Below, piece after piece: positions 14,549 through 22,211 of a stretch of 37,585 nucleotides of DNA (the stretch's first letter is position 1; the number at the start of each line of letters is the position of its first letter). The notes below the pieces were generated by a model, which did no database searches, had not been told where the DNA came from, and was given only the letters and a program-made list of their open reading frames with translations. The position numbers and the translations under genes were made by a program. The stretch is from NCBI GenBank assembly GCA_947166105.1, contig CAMVCZ010000031.1:1-37585 (forward strand). Reading direction: 5' to 3'. The stretch is from an uncultured Bacteroidales bacterium. Lineage in GTDB: Bacteria > Bacteroidota > Bacteroidia > Bacteroidales > F082.

Positions 14549-15388
14549 ATGGAAATACGGAATCTTGACTCCAAAGTGGCGATGAACGAGCTGGTCCGCC
14601 AAGGCTACCATCACACAGGCGACTATGGCATCATATTGAACGCCAGCGCGGTGAATACTGATTTCTTCAAGCTCGGACAGCCCTATCGAACCCTCGACGG
14701 GCGTATCATCCTTGTGCAACGCGGAACGATGGATGTCGAGATTGACCTGGTGCGACGCCTGCTGCGCGAGGGCGACATAGCCGTTGTGCCGCCCGATGCA
14801 CTTATGCTCGTCGAGGATGTCAGTAGCGACTGCGCAGCCAGTGCCGTGGTGTTCCGCCAAATGCCGCAGGTGCAGGCTACGGTGGAGAGTTTTGTGGTGA
14901 GCGGCGACAGCGTGGCATTCGCGCGAGCCAACCAATACCTGACGATGATTTTCGACCAGTTCGACCGCAACCCCGTCTTCACCGACATAATAGTCCATTT
15001 CTACGAAGCACTGATACTCGACATGTTCAGCCTGCGGCATGAGGAGCCGCTTTCGCGCAGCGGCGCGTTCATGCAACGTTTCCTGAAGCTGCTCGCGAAA
15101 GAGGGGCGCACCAAGCACTCCGTCAACTTCTATGCTGACCGCCTATGCGTTTCGCCCAACCACATGAGCACCCTTGTGCGTGGCGAGAGTGGGCTGACGG
15201 TGCTGCAATGGATAAACCGTGCTCTTTTGCGCGAAGCCAAGGTGTTGCTGCATCATACCTCGTTGCCCATCTCCGAAGTGGCCGACACCCTCGGCTTCGC
15301 CACCCCTTCGTTCTTCATCCGTTTCTTCCACCAGCAGACGGATTGCACACCGTTTCAGTACCGAAAGCAACTACATGGTAATGATTGA
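14549..15388 (+). CDS. AraC-family transcriptional regulator
   Basis: A 279-aa protein. Residues about 1-170 form the effector or dimerisation half, with a cupin-like stretch (GRIILVQRGTMDVEID; REGDIAVVPPDAL). Residues about 185-275 hold two helix-turn-helix motifs: FYADRLCVSPNHMSTLVRGE and LPISEVADTLGFATPSFFIR, then FHQQTDCTPFQYRKQ. The organisation is a normal AraC/XylS length. It is transcribed away from the lipocalin-like gene with a 175-base shared region, so it probably controls that gene and itself. The effector is unknown. Confidence 0.92.
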   Translation: MEIRNLDSKVAMNELVRQGYHHTGDYGIILNASAVNTDFFKLGQPYRTLDGRIILVQRGTMDVEIDLVRRLLREGDIAVVPPDALMLVEDVSSDCAASAVVFRQMPQVQATVESFVVSGDSVAFARANQYLTMIFDQFDRNPVFTDIIVHFYEALILDMFSLRHEEPLSRSGAFMQRFLKLLAKEGRTKHSVNFYADRLCVSPNHMSTLVRGESGLTVLQWINRALLREAKVLLHHTSLPISEVADTLGFATPSFFIRFFHQQTDCTPFQYRKQLHGND

Positions 15389-15436
15389 TAAAGTATCTGG
15401 TTTCACTTTTCTTTGATAGCGCATTGCCTGGGCACG

Positions 15437-15545
15437 CTTCATCGGGGCGTTCCTCTCAATGCCCGTCCTCGGCGAGCCTATCGGCTGGATTTTCATCGTT
15501 GCCACGATCGTTATGGCGGCGGGGTGCTGGTTGGCGGGGCCGTGA
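15437..15545 (+). pseudogene. C-terminal remnant of an EamA transporter gene
   Basis: About 110 bases closely match 13111-13221 of the intact EamA gene: the coding for F-I-G-A-F-L-S, L-G-E-P-I, F-I-V-A-T, M-A-A-G-C-W-L-A-G and a stop is recognisable. No upstream part is present. It lies 48 bases downstream of the AraC gene. Confidence 0.8.
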
Positions 15546-15643
15546 TCTCTCTTCCTGTTATAACTTATTGTTTTTCAGCAATACTTACAAAAAGGTTTGT
15601 GTATTGACAAAAGGTAAGTGACTGAAAATTAGAATTTTTTATA

Positions 15644-15651
15644 TATTTTTG
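15644..15651 (+). promoter_or_regulatory. -7 box TATTTTTG
   Basis: TAnnTTTG element 20 bases before the HxlR ATG at 15672. Confidence 0.75.
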
Positions 15652-15671
15652 CCTCGTTAATCCAGAAAACG

Positions 15672-16049
15672 ATGAACAGCAAGAAAGAAATACAAAGTGC
15701 CACCTTTCCCGATTGTCCGATACGCAACGTGATTTCGCATATCACTGACAAATGGTCGTTGTTGGTGCTTTACACCTTAGAGCAAAAGGAAGTGCTGAGA
15801 TTCAAAGACTTGTGGCGACAAATCCCTGACATTTCACAAAAGATGTTGACCTCCACATTGCGCCATCTTGAAGACGATGGCATTATCAGTCGCGAGGTGT
15901 TCACAGAAGTTCCGCCACGAGTGGAATACCAGCTCAGCGAACGCGGAAAGAGTCTCATGCCCCATTTGGATGCATTGATTTTATGGGGCATTGAAAATCA
16001 GGAAAGCATCATTAACGATAGGATAAAGCACATTAAATCAAATAATTAA
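15672..16049 (+). CDS. HxlR-family winged-helix regulator
   Basis: A 125-aa protein with the whole HxlR layout: CPIRNVISHITDKWSLLVLYTL, RFKDLWRQIPDISQKMLTSTLRHLEDDGII, and the wing REVFTEVPPRVEYQLSERGKSL. The start cysteine of the family (Cys14) is present and can be redox- or aldehyde-sensing in some members. The MBL-like gene follows 11 bases later on the same strand, so the two are probably one operon and the target is likely that gene. Confidence 0.93.
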   Translation: MNSKKEIQSATFPDCPIRNVISHITDKWSLLVLYTLEQKEVLRFKDLWRQIPDISQKMLTSTLRHLEDDGIISREVFTEVPPRVEYQLSERGKSLMPHLDALILWGIENQESIINDRIKHIKSNN

Positions 16050-16060
16050 ACTTTTCAAAA

Positions 16061-16849
16061 ATGGAAAATACAAAGAAGAAAGTAGGTCAGTTTCAGGCGT
16101 ATGAATTGAATGGATTCCGCCTGCATGTTTACAACAGCAACGATGTGATGGCCGATACCTCGTTTATCATCGAGGGTGAAAAGGGTCTTGTAGTGATGGA
16201 GTACCCTTTGTTCAAGGTCAATGCGGCTGAATTTGGCGAGTACATCAAATCCCTTGGCAAGCCCATCGTCACCGACATCACCGACTATCATTTGGGTGGC
16301 AGCGACCAGTTGCCCATCGTCATGCCCGAAGGGATGCCCGCTTTTATTGAAGGCCCTATCTATGGTGGCATGATGAAAGGCTTTGCCCAATCGTTTGGCG
16401 ACACTATGGTCGACTTGCCGACGCAAAAAGCCACGGAGGTTCCTTTTGGCAGCACGCAAAACTATGCTGGCGTTGACTTCCGTTTCGAGCACGGCGCGGC
16501 AAGCGACTTCCCTGGTGCCAGCATCATCATAGGTGGACAGGTGTATTATAGCCATTGGGCATATTACCCCGCCCACATGAGTCCGCTTCAATTGGGCAAT
16601 GCAGATGCCATCGATGCGGAATTGAAAGCCACGAAAGAGGCCCTTGATTCTGGTTGCAAATATTACATCGGTGGACATGGTGGATTGGTGGAAAAACCTG
16701 CCGTTGAAGCCCGTATCGCTTATCTCGAAAAGGTGAAAGCATTGCGCGCCGAAAAGTCCAATGCGGCTTCGTTCACTATGGCTTTGAAAGAAGCCTTCCC
16801 CGATATGCCTGGTGCTATCGCTCCGTTGGCGGAAGTCTTGTACAAATAA
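16061..16849 (+). CDS. Metallo-beta-lactamase-fold protein with altered metal site
   Basis: A 262-aa protein without a signal peptide. VMADTSFIIEGEKGLVVMEYP is the typical MBL start. The region that should hold H-x-H-x-D-H reads D-I-T-D-Y-H-L-G-G-S-D-Q, so only one histidine remains. Later positions YYSHWAYYPAH and YIGGHGG keep His residues where the family has them. The fold is likely MBL but the metal site is non-standard, so hydrolase activity is uncertain. It is co-oriented with and 11 bases after the HxlR gene, suggesting response to a reactive small molecule (inference). Confidence 0.8.
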   Translation: MENTKKKVGQFQAYELNGFRLHVYNSNDVMADTSFIIEGEKGLVVMEYPLFKVNAAEFGEYIKSLGKPIVTDITDYHLGGSDQLPIVMPEGMPAFIEGPIYGGMMKGFAQSFGDTMVDLPTQKATEVPFGSTQNYAGVDFRFEHGAASDFPGASIIIGGQVYYSHWAYYPAHMSPLQLGNADAIDAELKATKEALDSGCKYYIGGHGGLVEKPAVEARIAYLEKVKALRAEKSNAASFTMALKEAFPDMPGAIAPLAEVLYK

Positions 16850-16877
16850 GGAAATCAATTTACTAACCAACAATAAA

Positions 16878-16920
16878 CAAGTTGCTTCCGCGTTTTGTGA
16901 AAGCAACTTGATTTCGTTTT
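16878..16920 (+). terminator. Hairpin with T-rich tail before the sirtuin gene
   Basis: Arms CAAGTTGCTT (16878-16887) and AAGCAACTTG (16901-16910), then ATTTCGTTTT. It terminates the HxlR-MBL operon. The sirtuin ATG is 11 bases past the stem, so read-through or attenuation is possible; no separate promoter box is seen. Confidence 0.7.
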
Positions 16921-17751
16921 ATGGAAACAGAAAAACTACATAAAGCCTTACTCGAAGCCGACGCCATCGTCATCGGCGCAGGAGCGGGCCTTTCCACATC
17001 GGCGGGCTTCACCTATTCCGGCGAACGCTTCCAGCAACACTTTGCCGACTTCATCGGGAAATACGGGTTCACCGATATGTACTCGGCGGGGTTCCATCAG
17101 TTCCCGACTGAGGAGGAACATTGGGCCTATTGGAGCCGACATATCTACTACAACCGCTATGTGCCTGCCCCGAAACCCGTTTACGACAACCTCCTGAAAC
17201 TGGTGAAGGGCAAGGACTATTTCGTCATCACCACCAATGTCGACCACCAGTTCCAAAAGGCGGGCTTCGACAAACAACGGCTGTTCTACACCCAAGGCGA
17301 CTATGGTCTTTTCCAATGTGCGAAACCTTGTCACCAAAAGACCTACGACAATGAGGAAACCATCAGGAGAATGATTGCGGCGCAAAACGATATGAAAATC
17401 CCGACCGAATTGGTTCCCCATTGTCCAGTTTGTGGCGAACCGATGAAAGTCAACCTGCGTTCCGACAGCACTTTCGTGGAGGACGAAGGCTGGCATAAGG
17501 CCGCACAACGTTACCTCGATTTCGTGAACAGCCACCAGCACGGTAAGATTCTGTATTGGGACCTCGGCATAGGGAGCAACACCCCGACCATCATCAAACT
17601 GCCTTTCATGCAGATGACCTACAAAAACCCCGAGGCGACCTACGCCACCATCAACCTTGGCGAGGCGTTCACGGTGGAACAAATCAAGGACAGGTCGATT
17701 GTGATTGATGGGGATATTGGAGAAGTATTAGAGGAATTGTTGAAGTGTTGA
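16921..17751 (+). CDS. Class-M sirtuin (SirTM-type, ADP-ribosyltransferase-like)
   Basis: A 276-aa protein. The NAD-binding GAGAGLSTSAGF is at residues 19-30, TTNVDHQF (Asn106, Asp108) follows, and four zinc cysteines are at 133, 137, 168 and 171 (CAKPCH, CPVCG). The usual sirtuin catalytic His in the HG motif is replaced by Gln125 in TQGDYG. This is the known mark of SirTMs, which transfer ADP-ribose to a protein rather than deacetylate. Twenty-two bases separate it from the macrodomain gene, the established partner that removes ADP-ribose. The usual target genes (GcvH-like lipoyl carrier and lipoate ligase) are not next to it. Confidence 0.9.
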   Translation: METEKLHKALLEADAIVIGAGAGLSTSAGFTYSGERFQQHFADFIGKYGFTDMYSAGFHQFPTEEEHWAYWSRHIYYNRYVPAPKPVYDNLLKLVKGKDYFVITTNVDHQFQKAGFDKQRLFYTQGDYGLFQCAKPCHQKTYDNEETIRRMIAAQNDMKIPTELVPHCPVCGEPMKVNLRSDSTFVEDEGWHKAAQRYLDFVNSHQHGKILYWDLGIGSNTPTIIKLPFMQMTYKNPEATYATINLGEAFTVEQIKDRSIVIDGDIGEVLEELLKC

Positions 17752-17773
17752 TTGTTTAATCGTTTAATTGTTG

Positions 17774-18577
17774 ATGATGAATCGTTTGGACTATCTGATA
17801 GACTATCTTCTGAAAGAAGACCCACAATATTCCGAAATGCAAATTCCAGAGGATTTGCAAGGCAAGCGCGACTTGTTCCGTGCCTTGCGCAATGTGCGTT
17901 GGCCGAAACCCGTCAACGAGGAATTCCTGCGTTTGCAGGACGAGGAATTGCAGGCGCAACTACAAGAAAAAGGTGTGGTGGAATTAAACGCTTGTAGAGA
18001 CGCGATTAATCGCGTCGCTACCAACAAACAATTGTTGGTTTGGCAGGGAGATATCACCCGATTAAAGGTAGACGCCATCGTCAATGCGGCCAACAGCCAG
18101 ATGTTGGGCTGCTTCCATCCTTTGCACAAGTGCATCGACAATGCCATCCATTCCGCAGCGGGCGTGCAATTGCGCGAGGAATGTTACCAACTGATGCTCC
18201 AACAAGGTCACGAGGAGCCGACGGGGCAGGCCAAAATCACGAGGGCCTATAATCTGCCGTGTAAGTATGTCATTCATACGGTGGGACCTATCATCCCCAA
18301 CGGCATCCCGACGGAATTCCAAAAGGAACAACTGGCTTCATGCTACCGAAACATCATGGCTTGTGCCGATGAAAATCGTCTTGAAAGCATCGCCTTCTGC
18401 TGCATCTCCACGGGTGAGTTCCGTTTCCCGAACCGATTGGCCGCCGAAATCGCTGTGCGAACCGTCAAGGATTACTTGACCAAGCATCCCGATTGCAGTA
18501 TCAAGCAAGTGGTTTTCAATGTGTTCAAGGATGTGGATAGGGAAATCTATCTACACTTGGTATCGTCCGCTTCATAA
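17774..18577 (+). CDS. Zinc-containing macrodomain (ADP-ribosyl hydrolase)
   Basis: A 267-aa protein. Residues 1-65 form the helical N-terminal part typical of the sirtuin-linked family (RLDYLIDYLLKEDPQYS). The macrodomain runs from about residue 88: WQGDITRLKVDAIVNAANS, then GCFHPLHKCIDN with Cys113, His118 and Cys120 as zinc ligands, and later ISTGEFRFPN. It should hydrolyse ADP-ribose placed by the class-M sirtuin. The start is ATG 17774, although two TTG codons and a second ATG (17777) are adjacent. Residues about 70-86 (LNACRDAINRVATNKQ) are coded by an inserted palindrome and the hairpin that follows. Confidence 0.92.
   Translation: MMNRLDYLIDYLLKEDPQYSEMQIPEDLQGKRDLFRALRNVRWPKPVNEEFLRLQDEELQAQLQEKGVVELNACRDAINRVATNKQLLVWQGDITRLKVDAIVNAANSQMLGCFHPLHKCIDNAIHSAAGVQLREECYQLMLQQGHEEPTGQAKITRAYNLPCKYVIHTVGPIIPNGIPTEFQKEQLASCYRNIMACADENRLESIAFCCISTGEFRFPNRLAAEIAVRTVKDYLTKHPDCSIKQVVFNVFKDVDREIYLHLVSSAS
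17994..18021. repeat. GTAG-headed 28-base palindrome in the macrodomain gene
   Basis: GTAGAGACGCGATT paired with AATCGCGTCGCTAC, one mismatched pair. The sequence begins with GTAG and ends with CTAC. It is read as part of A-C-R-D-A-I-N-R-V-A-T in the macrodomain gene and keeps the frame. A second hairpin, CCAACAA/TTGTTGG, adjoins at 18021-18038. Confidence 0.85.
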
Positions 18578-18586
18578 CAGCGGCGT

Positions 18587-19258
18587 TCAAACCCAACTGA
18601 AATTCTCCTTCCCTGCTCCAATCTCGAAATGGCACTTGACAATGCCGAGGTCGAGGGCGGCGTAGCCGATGAAAGAGAACTTCGCCTTGGCCTCTACGCG
18701 GTTGCCTTCGTGAAGGATGAATTCAAACTTCTGCTGGTTGACGGCCGTGGGTGCTAACAAAACGGCTTCCATGCCTTTGCGGAACCATTCAGGCATGGCA
18801 CCTTCCACATCGCAGAAATGCTCAATGCCTTTCTTTTGCGGATGGGCATTGCCTTGGTTGGCTCCATAGCCCAAAGCGATTACTGCCACCAAAGATTCAC
18901 CGTCAAGCACTTGGTATTGGTCGGGTTGTTTCTTGTAGGACAAGCCCACCCAACAAGTGTTCAGGCCGAGGGTTTGTGCCAACAGCACCACTTTCTCGCT
19001 GTAGTAGCCGAGTTTCACGTCCTCGCCTTTCGGCCCTACAACGGCGATATAGTTGCCGACTCCTTTGAACCCGCCATATTTGGCCATGCCAGCGGCAAAG
19101 GCTTTCGGCTCGTTGGTGACCAACTGAAGGTGCAATTGACCCTCCTTATTACATTCGTCAATCAAGGCCTGCAATTGCGCGACCTTTTCCGATTCGATAG
19201 GTTTTTCCAAGTATTGCCGCACCGAGTGGCGGGCAACGATTGCTTCATTTAGTGTCAT
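18587..19258 (-). CDS. Nitroreductase-family protein
   Basis: A 223-aa protein. The N-terminal motif TLNEAIVARHSVRQYLEKPI is the FMN-binding start of the family; CWVGLSYKK and the late APTAVNQQKF are also family-typical. It probably uses FMN and NAD(P)H to reduce nitro-aromatics, quinones or similar. I placed the start at the ATG 19258 because a TATATTTG promoter (19287-19280) excludes the upstream ATG at 19282. It converges with the macrodomain gene (9 bases between stops). Confidence 0.88.
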   Translation of the reverse strand: MTLNEAIVARHSVRQYLEKPIESEKVAQLQALIDECNKEGQLHLQLVTNEPKAFAAGMAKYGGFKGVGNYIAVVGPKGEDVKLGYYSEKVVLLAQTLGLNTCWVGLSYKKQPDQYQVLDGESLVAVIALGYGANQGNAHPQKKGIEHFCDVEGAMPEWFRKGMEAVLLAPTAVNQQKFEFILHEGNRVEAKAKFSFIGYAALDLGIVKCHFEIGAGKENFSWV

Positions 19259-19279
19259 AATGTATTTGTTTGTAGGCTG

Positions 19280-19287
19280 CAAATATA
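19280..19287 (-). promoter_or_regulatory. -7 box TATATTTG (minus strand)
   Basis: TAnnTTTG element 21 bases before the nitroreductase ATG. Confidence 0.75.
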
Positions 19288-19361
19288 GGGCATTTTTTAC
19301 GAAACAAAAAAACTATGGTTGATTTCTTTCAAAGTCTTTCGCGACAATGTGTTTCCACCCA

Positions 19362-20243
19362 TCAATACCGTATCTTATAATACTCCAACAACGCCTTGAA
19401 ATTATCCTGTGCCGTCAAGCAGGTGTCGCGCAAATAGCCGTTGATTTTGCCCCAGTTTTGGATACCTCTGTAATAGAACAAGCGCAAATCCTCTGTGATG
19501 ATGAACGGCACTATGTTTGTTTGAAGGCATTGCCAAAACAACAATAGCCGCCCGACACGTCCGTTGCCATCCTGAAACGGATGGACGCGCTCAAAACGCA
19601 CATGGAAGTCCAAAAGGTCATCAAATTTAATCCGCTTTTTGGCATTGTATTCGGCCAATAGCGACTTCATCTGACGATGGACTTCTTTGGGCTGGGCGGT
19701 TTCCTCTTCTCCAACGGCATTGGCCAAACGCTTGTAGTCGCCTACGGCAAACCACGATTTTTGGCTGTCTGAAGTGTTGGTTTTCAACAACAAATGCAAT
19801 TGCTTGATGTGCGCCTCGGTAATCTTGTCGGTGGCATGGTCGATGACATAATCGACGCAGCGGAAATGGTTCACGGTTTCCAAAATGTCGTCGATGCGTG
19901 TGCTCTCCGTAGTGATGCCCAAGGTGTTGGTCTCGAAAATGTAGCGCGTCTGTTCTTTGGTCAATCGGCTACCTTCAATATGGTTGGAATTGTAGGTCAA
20001 GTCGATTTGGGTGCGATGGTAAATGCCGCCTTTCAGCTTTGTTTCCTTCTGCTCGCGCAAAGCGGCAAGCAAAGGCGACACCTTGATTTTGCTGTGTTTG
20101 GGTATGATGGCCTCGGCGGGAATGTTCCATGTCTTTCCCGTGAGGAACGCGCCATCTATTTTCCCCGTAGCGCAATAGTTACGGGCGGTGCGCTCACTGA
20201 TGCCGTGTTTTTCGGCAAACTGACTGACTGAAATGTATTTCAT
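19362..20243 (-). CDS. Fic-family AMPylase with N-terminal DNA-binding domain
   Basis: A 293-aa protein. Residues about 1-48 are a small helix-turn-helix (VSQFAEKHGISERTARNYCATG). An inhibitory alpha-helix motif S86-N-H-I-E90-G matches [S/T]xxxE[G/N] ahead of the Fic core, so this is a self-inhibited enzyme. The Fic motif is HPFQDGNGRVGR with catalytic His221. It would transfer AMP (or another nucleotide part) to a hydroxyl on a target protein. The N-terminal DNA-binding part suggests autoregulation, and a 15-base direct repeat flanks its promoter. No separate antitoxin is needed with this class. Confidence 0.93.
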   Translation of the reverse strand: MKYISVSQFAEKHGISERTARNYCATGKIDGAFLTGKTWNIPAEAIIPKHSKIKVSPLLAALREQKETKLKGGIYHRTQIDLTYNSNHIEGSRLTKEQTRYIFETNTLGITTESTRIDDILETVNHFRCVDYVIDHATDKITEAHIKQLHLLLKTNTSDSQKSWFAVGDYKRLANAVGEEETAQPKEVHRQMKSLLAEYNAKKRIKFDDLLDFHVRFERVHPFQDGNGRVGRLLLFWQCLQTNIVPFIITEDLRLFYYRGIQNWGKINGYLRDTCLTAQDNFKALLEYYKIRY

Positions 20244-20244
20244 T

Positions 20245-20311
20245 TATCGGCAAGTTTTTCTTCAAAATCCGCCACAAAGATAGTGGTTTTTGCCGCTATC
20301 GGCAAGTTTTT
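20245..20311 (-). promoter_or_regulatory. fic promoter flanked by 15-base direct repeats (putative operator)
   Basis: The -7 box TATCTTTG (20282-20275, minus strand) lies between two identical copies of TATCGGCAAGTTTTT, at 20245-20259 and 20297-20311, 52 bases apart (about five helical turns). The near copy abuts the start codon. This geometry fits looping or blocking by the Fic protein's own helix-turn-helix. Confidence 0.65.
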
Positions 20312-20417
20312 GCTCAATTCTTCTGATTAATCAAGTCCAGCAGCGTCTGTTATTACGCTGGAAAAACTTAAAAACCTGCCTCTTCTGTTAGGTAAATCAT
20401 GCAAAACAAACAGATGG

Positions 20418-22097
20418 TTACTGATTATTTGTAGCGGATTTCTCCTCTTCCAACGCTTCCTTGGCATGGGCCAAAGCCGCATCGAAATTGTCGTGGATGT
20501 TGCCCTTGCCGATGAGGAAGGAAATGCGGCATTTGTCTAACGACTTGCGGACGTTGGGCTGCACGCCAGAAAGGATGATTTTCTTGTTGTCGGTCTTGAG
20601 AGACTTGATGGCTTCCATGAAGTTACGCTCGCCAGTTTCGTCCATGAAAGGCACATGCCTCATTCTGATAATCAATATTTTGGTGGAATCAGGACGGCCT
20701 TTCAGCACCTCACTAAAATGCTTCGCAGCGCCGAAGAAGAACGGCCCGCTGATTTCGTAAATCTCGATGCCTTTGGGAATGTCGTCGTAGTTTTCCATCG
20801 TATTGGTGTCCAAGTCGTTCTTCAAAATGGCCTCGCCATTGTCGGCCATGCGCTTCATGAACATCAACGATGCCAGCACAATGCCGACCTCGATGGCCAC
20901 GGTCAAATCGACGAGCACGGTGAGGAAGAAGGTCACAAGCAGGATGATGATGTCGTAGGGCGAGCCGCGAAGGATGGAAGCGAAACTGCGCCATTCGCTC
21001 ATGTTGTAGGCCACCACGATAAGGATGCCCGCGAGGCACGACATAGGAATCAGTTTGGCATAGTTTCCCAAACATAACATGATGAGCAACAAAGTGATAG
21101 CATGAACAATACCCGCAACGGGCGTGCGACCTCCGTTCTTGATGTTGGTGGCGGTGCGGGCAATGGCACCCGTGGCCGGAATACCGCCAAACAAAGGCGT
21201 GATGATGTTGGCGATGCCTTGACCGATAAGCTCGGTGTTGCTGCGGTGGTGGCTACCGATCATACCGTCGGCCACGACCGCCGAAAGCAGCGACTCGATG
21301 GAGCCGAGCAAGGCGATGGTGATGGCCGGCTGCACATAGTTTCCAACATTCTCCCAATGCACCTCCGGGATGCTCAGCGCGAGGCTGCCCTTGATTTCGC
21401 CGAACATGCTTTCGATGGTGGTCACGGGAATGTCGAAGATGGCCACCAAAGCCGAAACCAAGATGATGGCCACAAACGAACCAGGGATTTTGTTGGTCAA
21501 CTTATTGAATGTCAAACTTATCACAATGGTTGCAACTGTGATGCCCAATGCCCAATAGTTGAGGGTTCCAAGGCTGTCGAAATACACGCCCCATTTGTCG
21601 ACAAACCCTGCCGGCACACTGGCGATTTCAAGTCCGAGGGCATCTTTTATCTGGGTTGAGAAGATGGTCAGGGCGATGCCGCTGGTGAAGCCCACCACCA
21701 AAGGATGGGGGATGAAGCGCAGCAGCGAACCCAATTTCAACAGGCCAAACATAATCATAAAAATGCCTGCCAGAATGGTCGAAATCATCAGGCCGTCAAG
21801 CCCGTATTGCGACACGACGCCCGCGATGATGATGACGAAAGCCCCTGTGGGACCGCCAATCTGCACACGGCTGCCACCCAACAGCGAAATCAGGAATCCC
21901 GCAATGATGGCGGTGACGATACCCTTGTCGGGCGACACGCCCGAAGCCACCGCAAAGGCGATAGCCAACGGCAACGCCACGATGCCTACGATGATGCCCG
22001 AAAACAGGTCTTTTGTGAATTGTTTCTTGGTGTATCCCTTTTTCAAAACGCTGAAAAACTTGGGATAGAAAACGTCTTTAATATCGAATTTTGCCAT
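20418..22097 (-). CDS. SulP-family anion transporter with STAS domain
   Basis: A 559-aa integral membrane protein. The SulP core spans about residues 25-420 (LFSGIIVGIVALPLAIAFAVASG; GGPTGAFVIIIAGVVSQYG). The cytosolic STAS domain covers about residues 435-545 (IYEISGPFFFGAAKHF; RMRHVPFMDETG). It probably carries sulfate, bicarbonate or another inorganic anion with Na+ or H+; the substrate cannot be told. I set the start at the ATG 22097 (MAKFDIKDVF), 24 bases after the promoter box TAGTTTTG (22128-22121, minus strand). The region upstream in the same frame is non-coding. Confidence 0.93.
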   Translation of the reverse strand: MAKFDIKDVFYPKFFSVLKKGYTKKQFTKDLFSGIIVGIVALPLAIAFAVASGVSPDKGIVTAIIAGFLISLLGGSRVQIGGPTGAFVIIIAGVVSQYGLDGLMISTILAGIFMIMFGLLKLGSLLRFIPHPLVVGFTSGIALTIFSTQIKDALGLEIASVPAGFVDKWGVYFDSLGTLNYWALGITVATIVISLTFNKLTNKIPGSFVAIILVSALVAIFDIPVTTIESMFGEIKGSLALSIPEVHWENVGNYVQPAITIALLGSIESLLSAVVADGMIGSHHRSNTELIGQGIANIITPLFGGIPATGAIARTATNIKNGGRTPVAGIVHAITLLLIMLCLGNYAKLIPMSCLAGILIVVAYNMSEWRSFASILRGSPYDIIILLVTFFLTVLVDLTVAIEVGIVLASLMFMKRMADNGEAILKNDLDTNTMENYDDIPKGIEIYEISGPFFFGAAKHFSEVLKGRPDSTKILIIRMRHVPFMDETGERNFMEAIKSLKTDNKKIILSGVQPNVRKSLDKCRISFLIGKGNIHDNFDAALAHAKEALEEEKSATNNQ

Positions 22098-22120
22098 TTG
22101 ATGTGTCTTGGAAACGGCTG

Positions 22121-22128
22121 CAAAACTA
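22121..22128 (-). promoter_or_regulatory. -7 box TAGTTTTG (minus strand)
   Basis: Promoter of the SulP gene. It is divergent from the PhzF promoter 50 bases away. Confidence 0.75.
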
Positions 22129-22177
22129 TAAAGAAATTTTGGACTCCACAAAAAATTTAAGGCAACCGCTTTTTTTC

Positions 22178-22185
22178 TATTTTTG
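22178..22185 (+). promoter_or_regulatory. -7 box TATTTTTG
   Basis: TAnnTTTG element 26 bases before the PhzF-like ATG at 22212. Confidence 0.75.
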
Positions 22186-22211
22186 TGCCATGAATTGAAA
22201 TACTTCAAACC

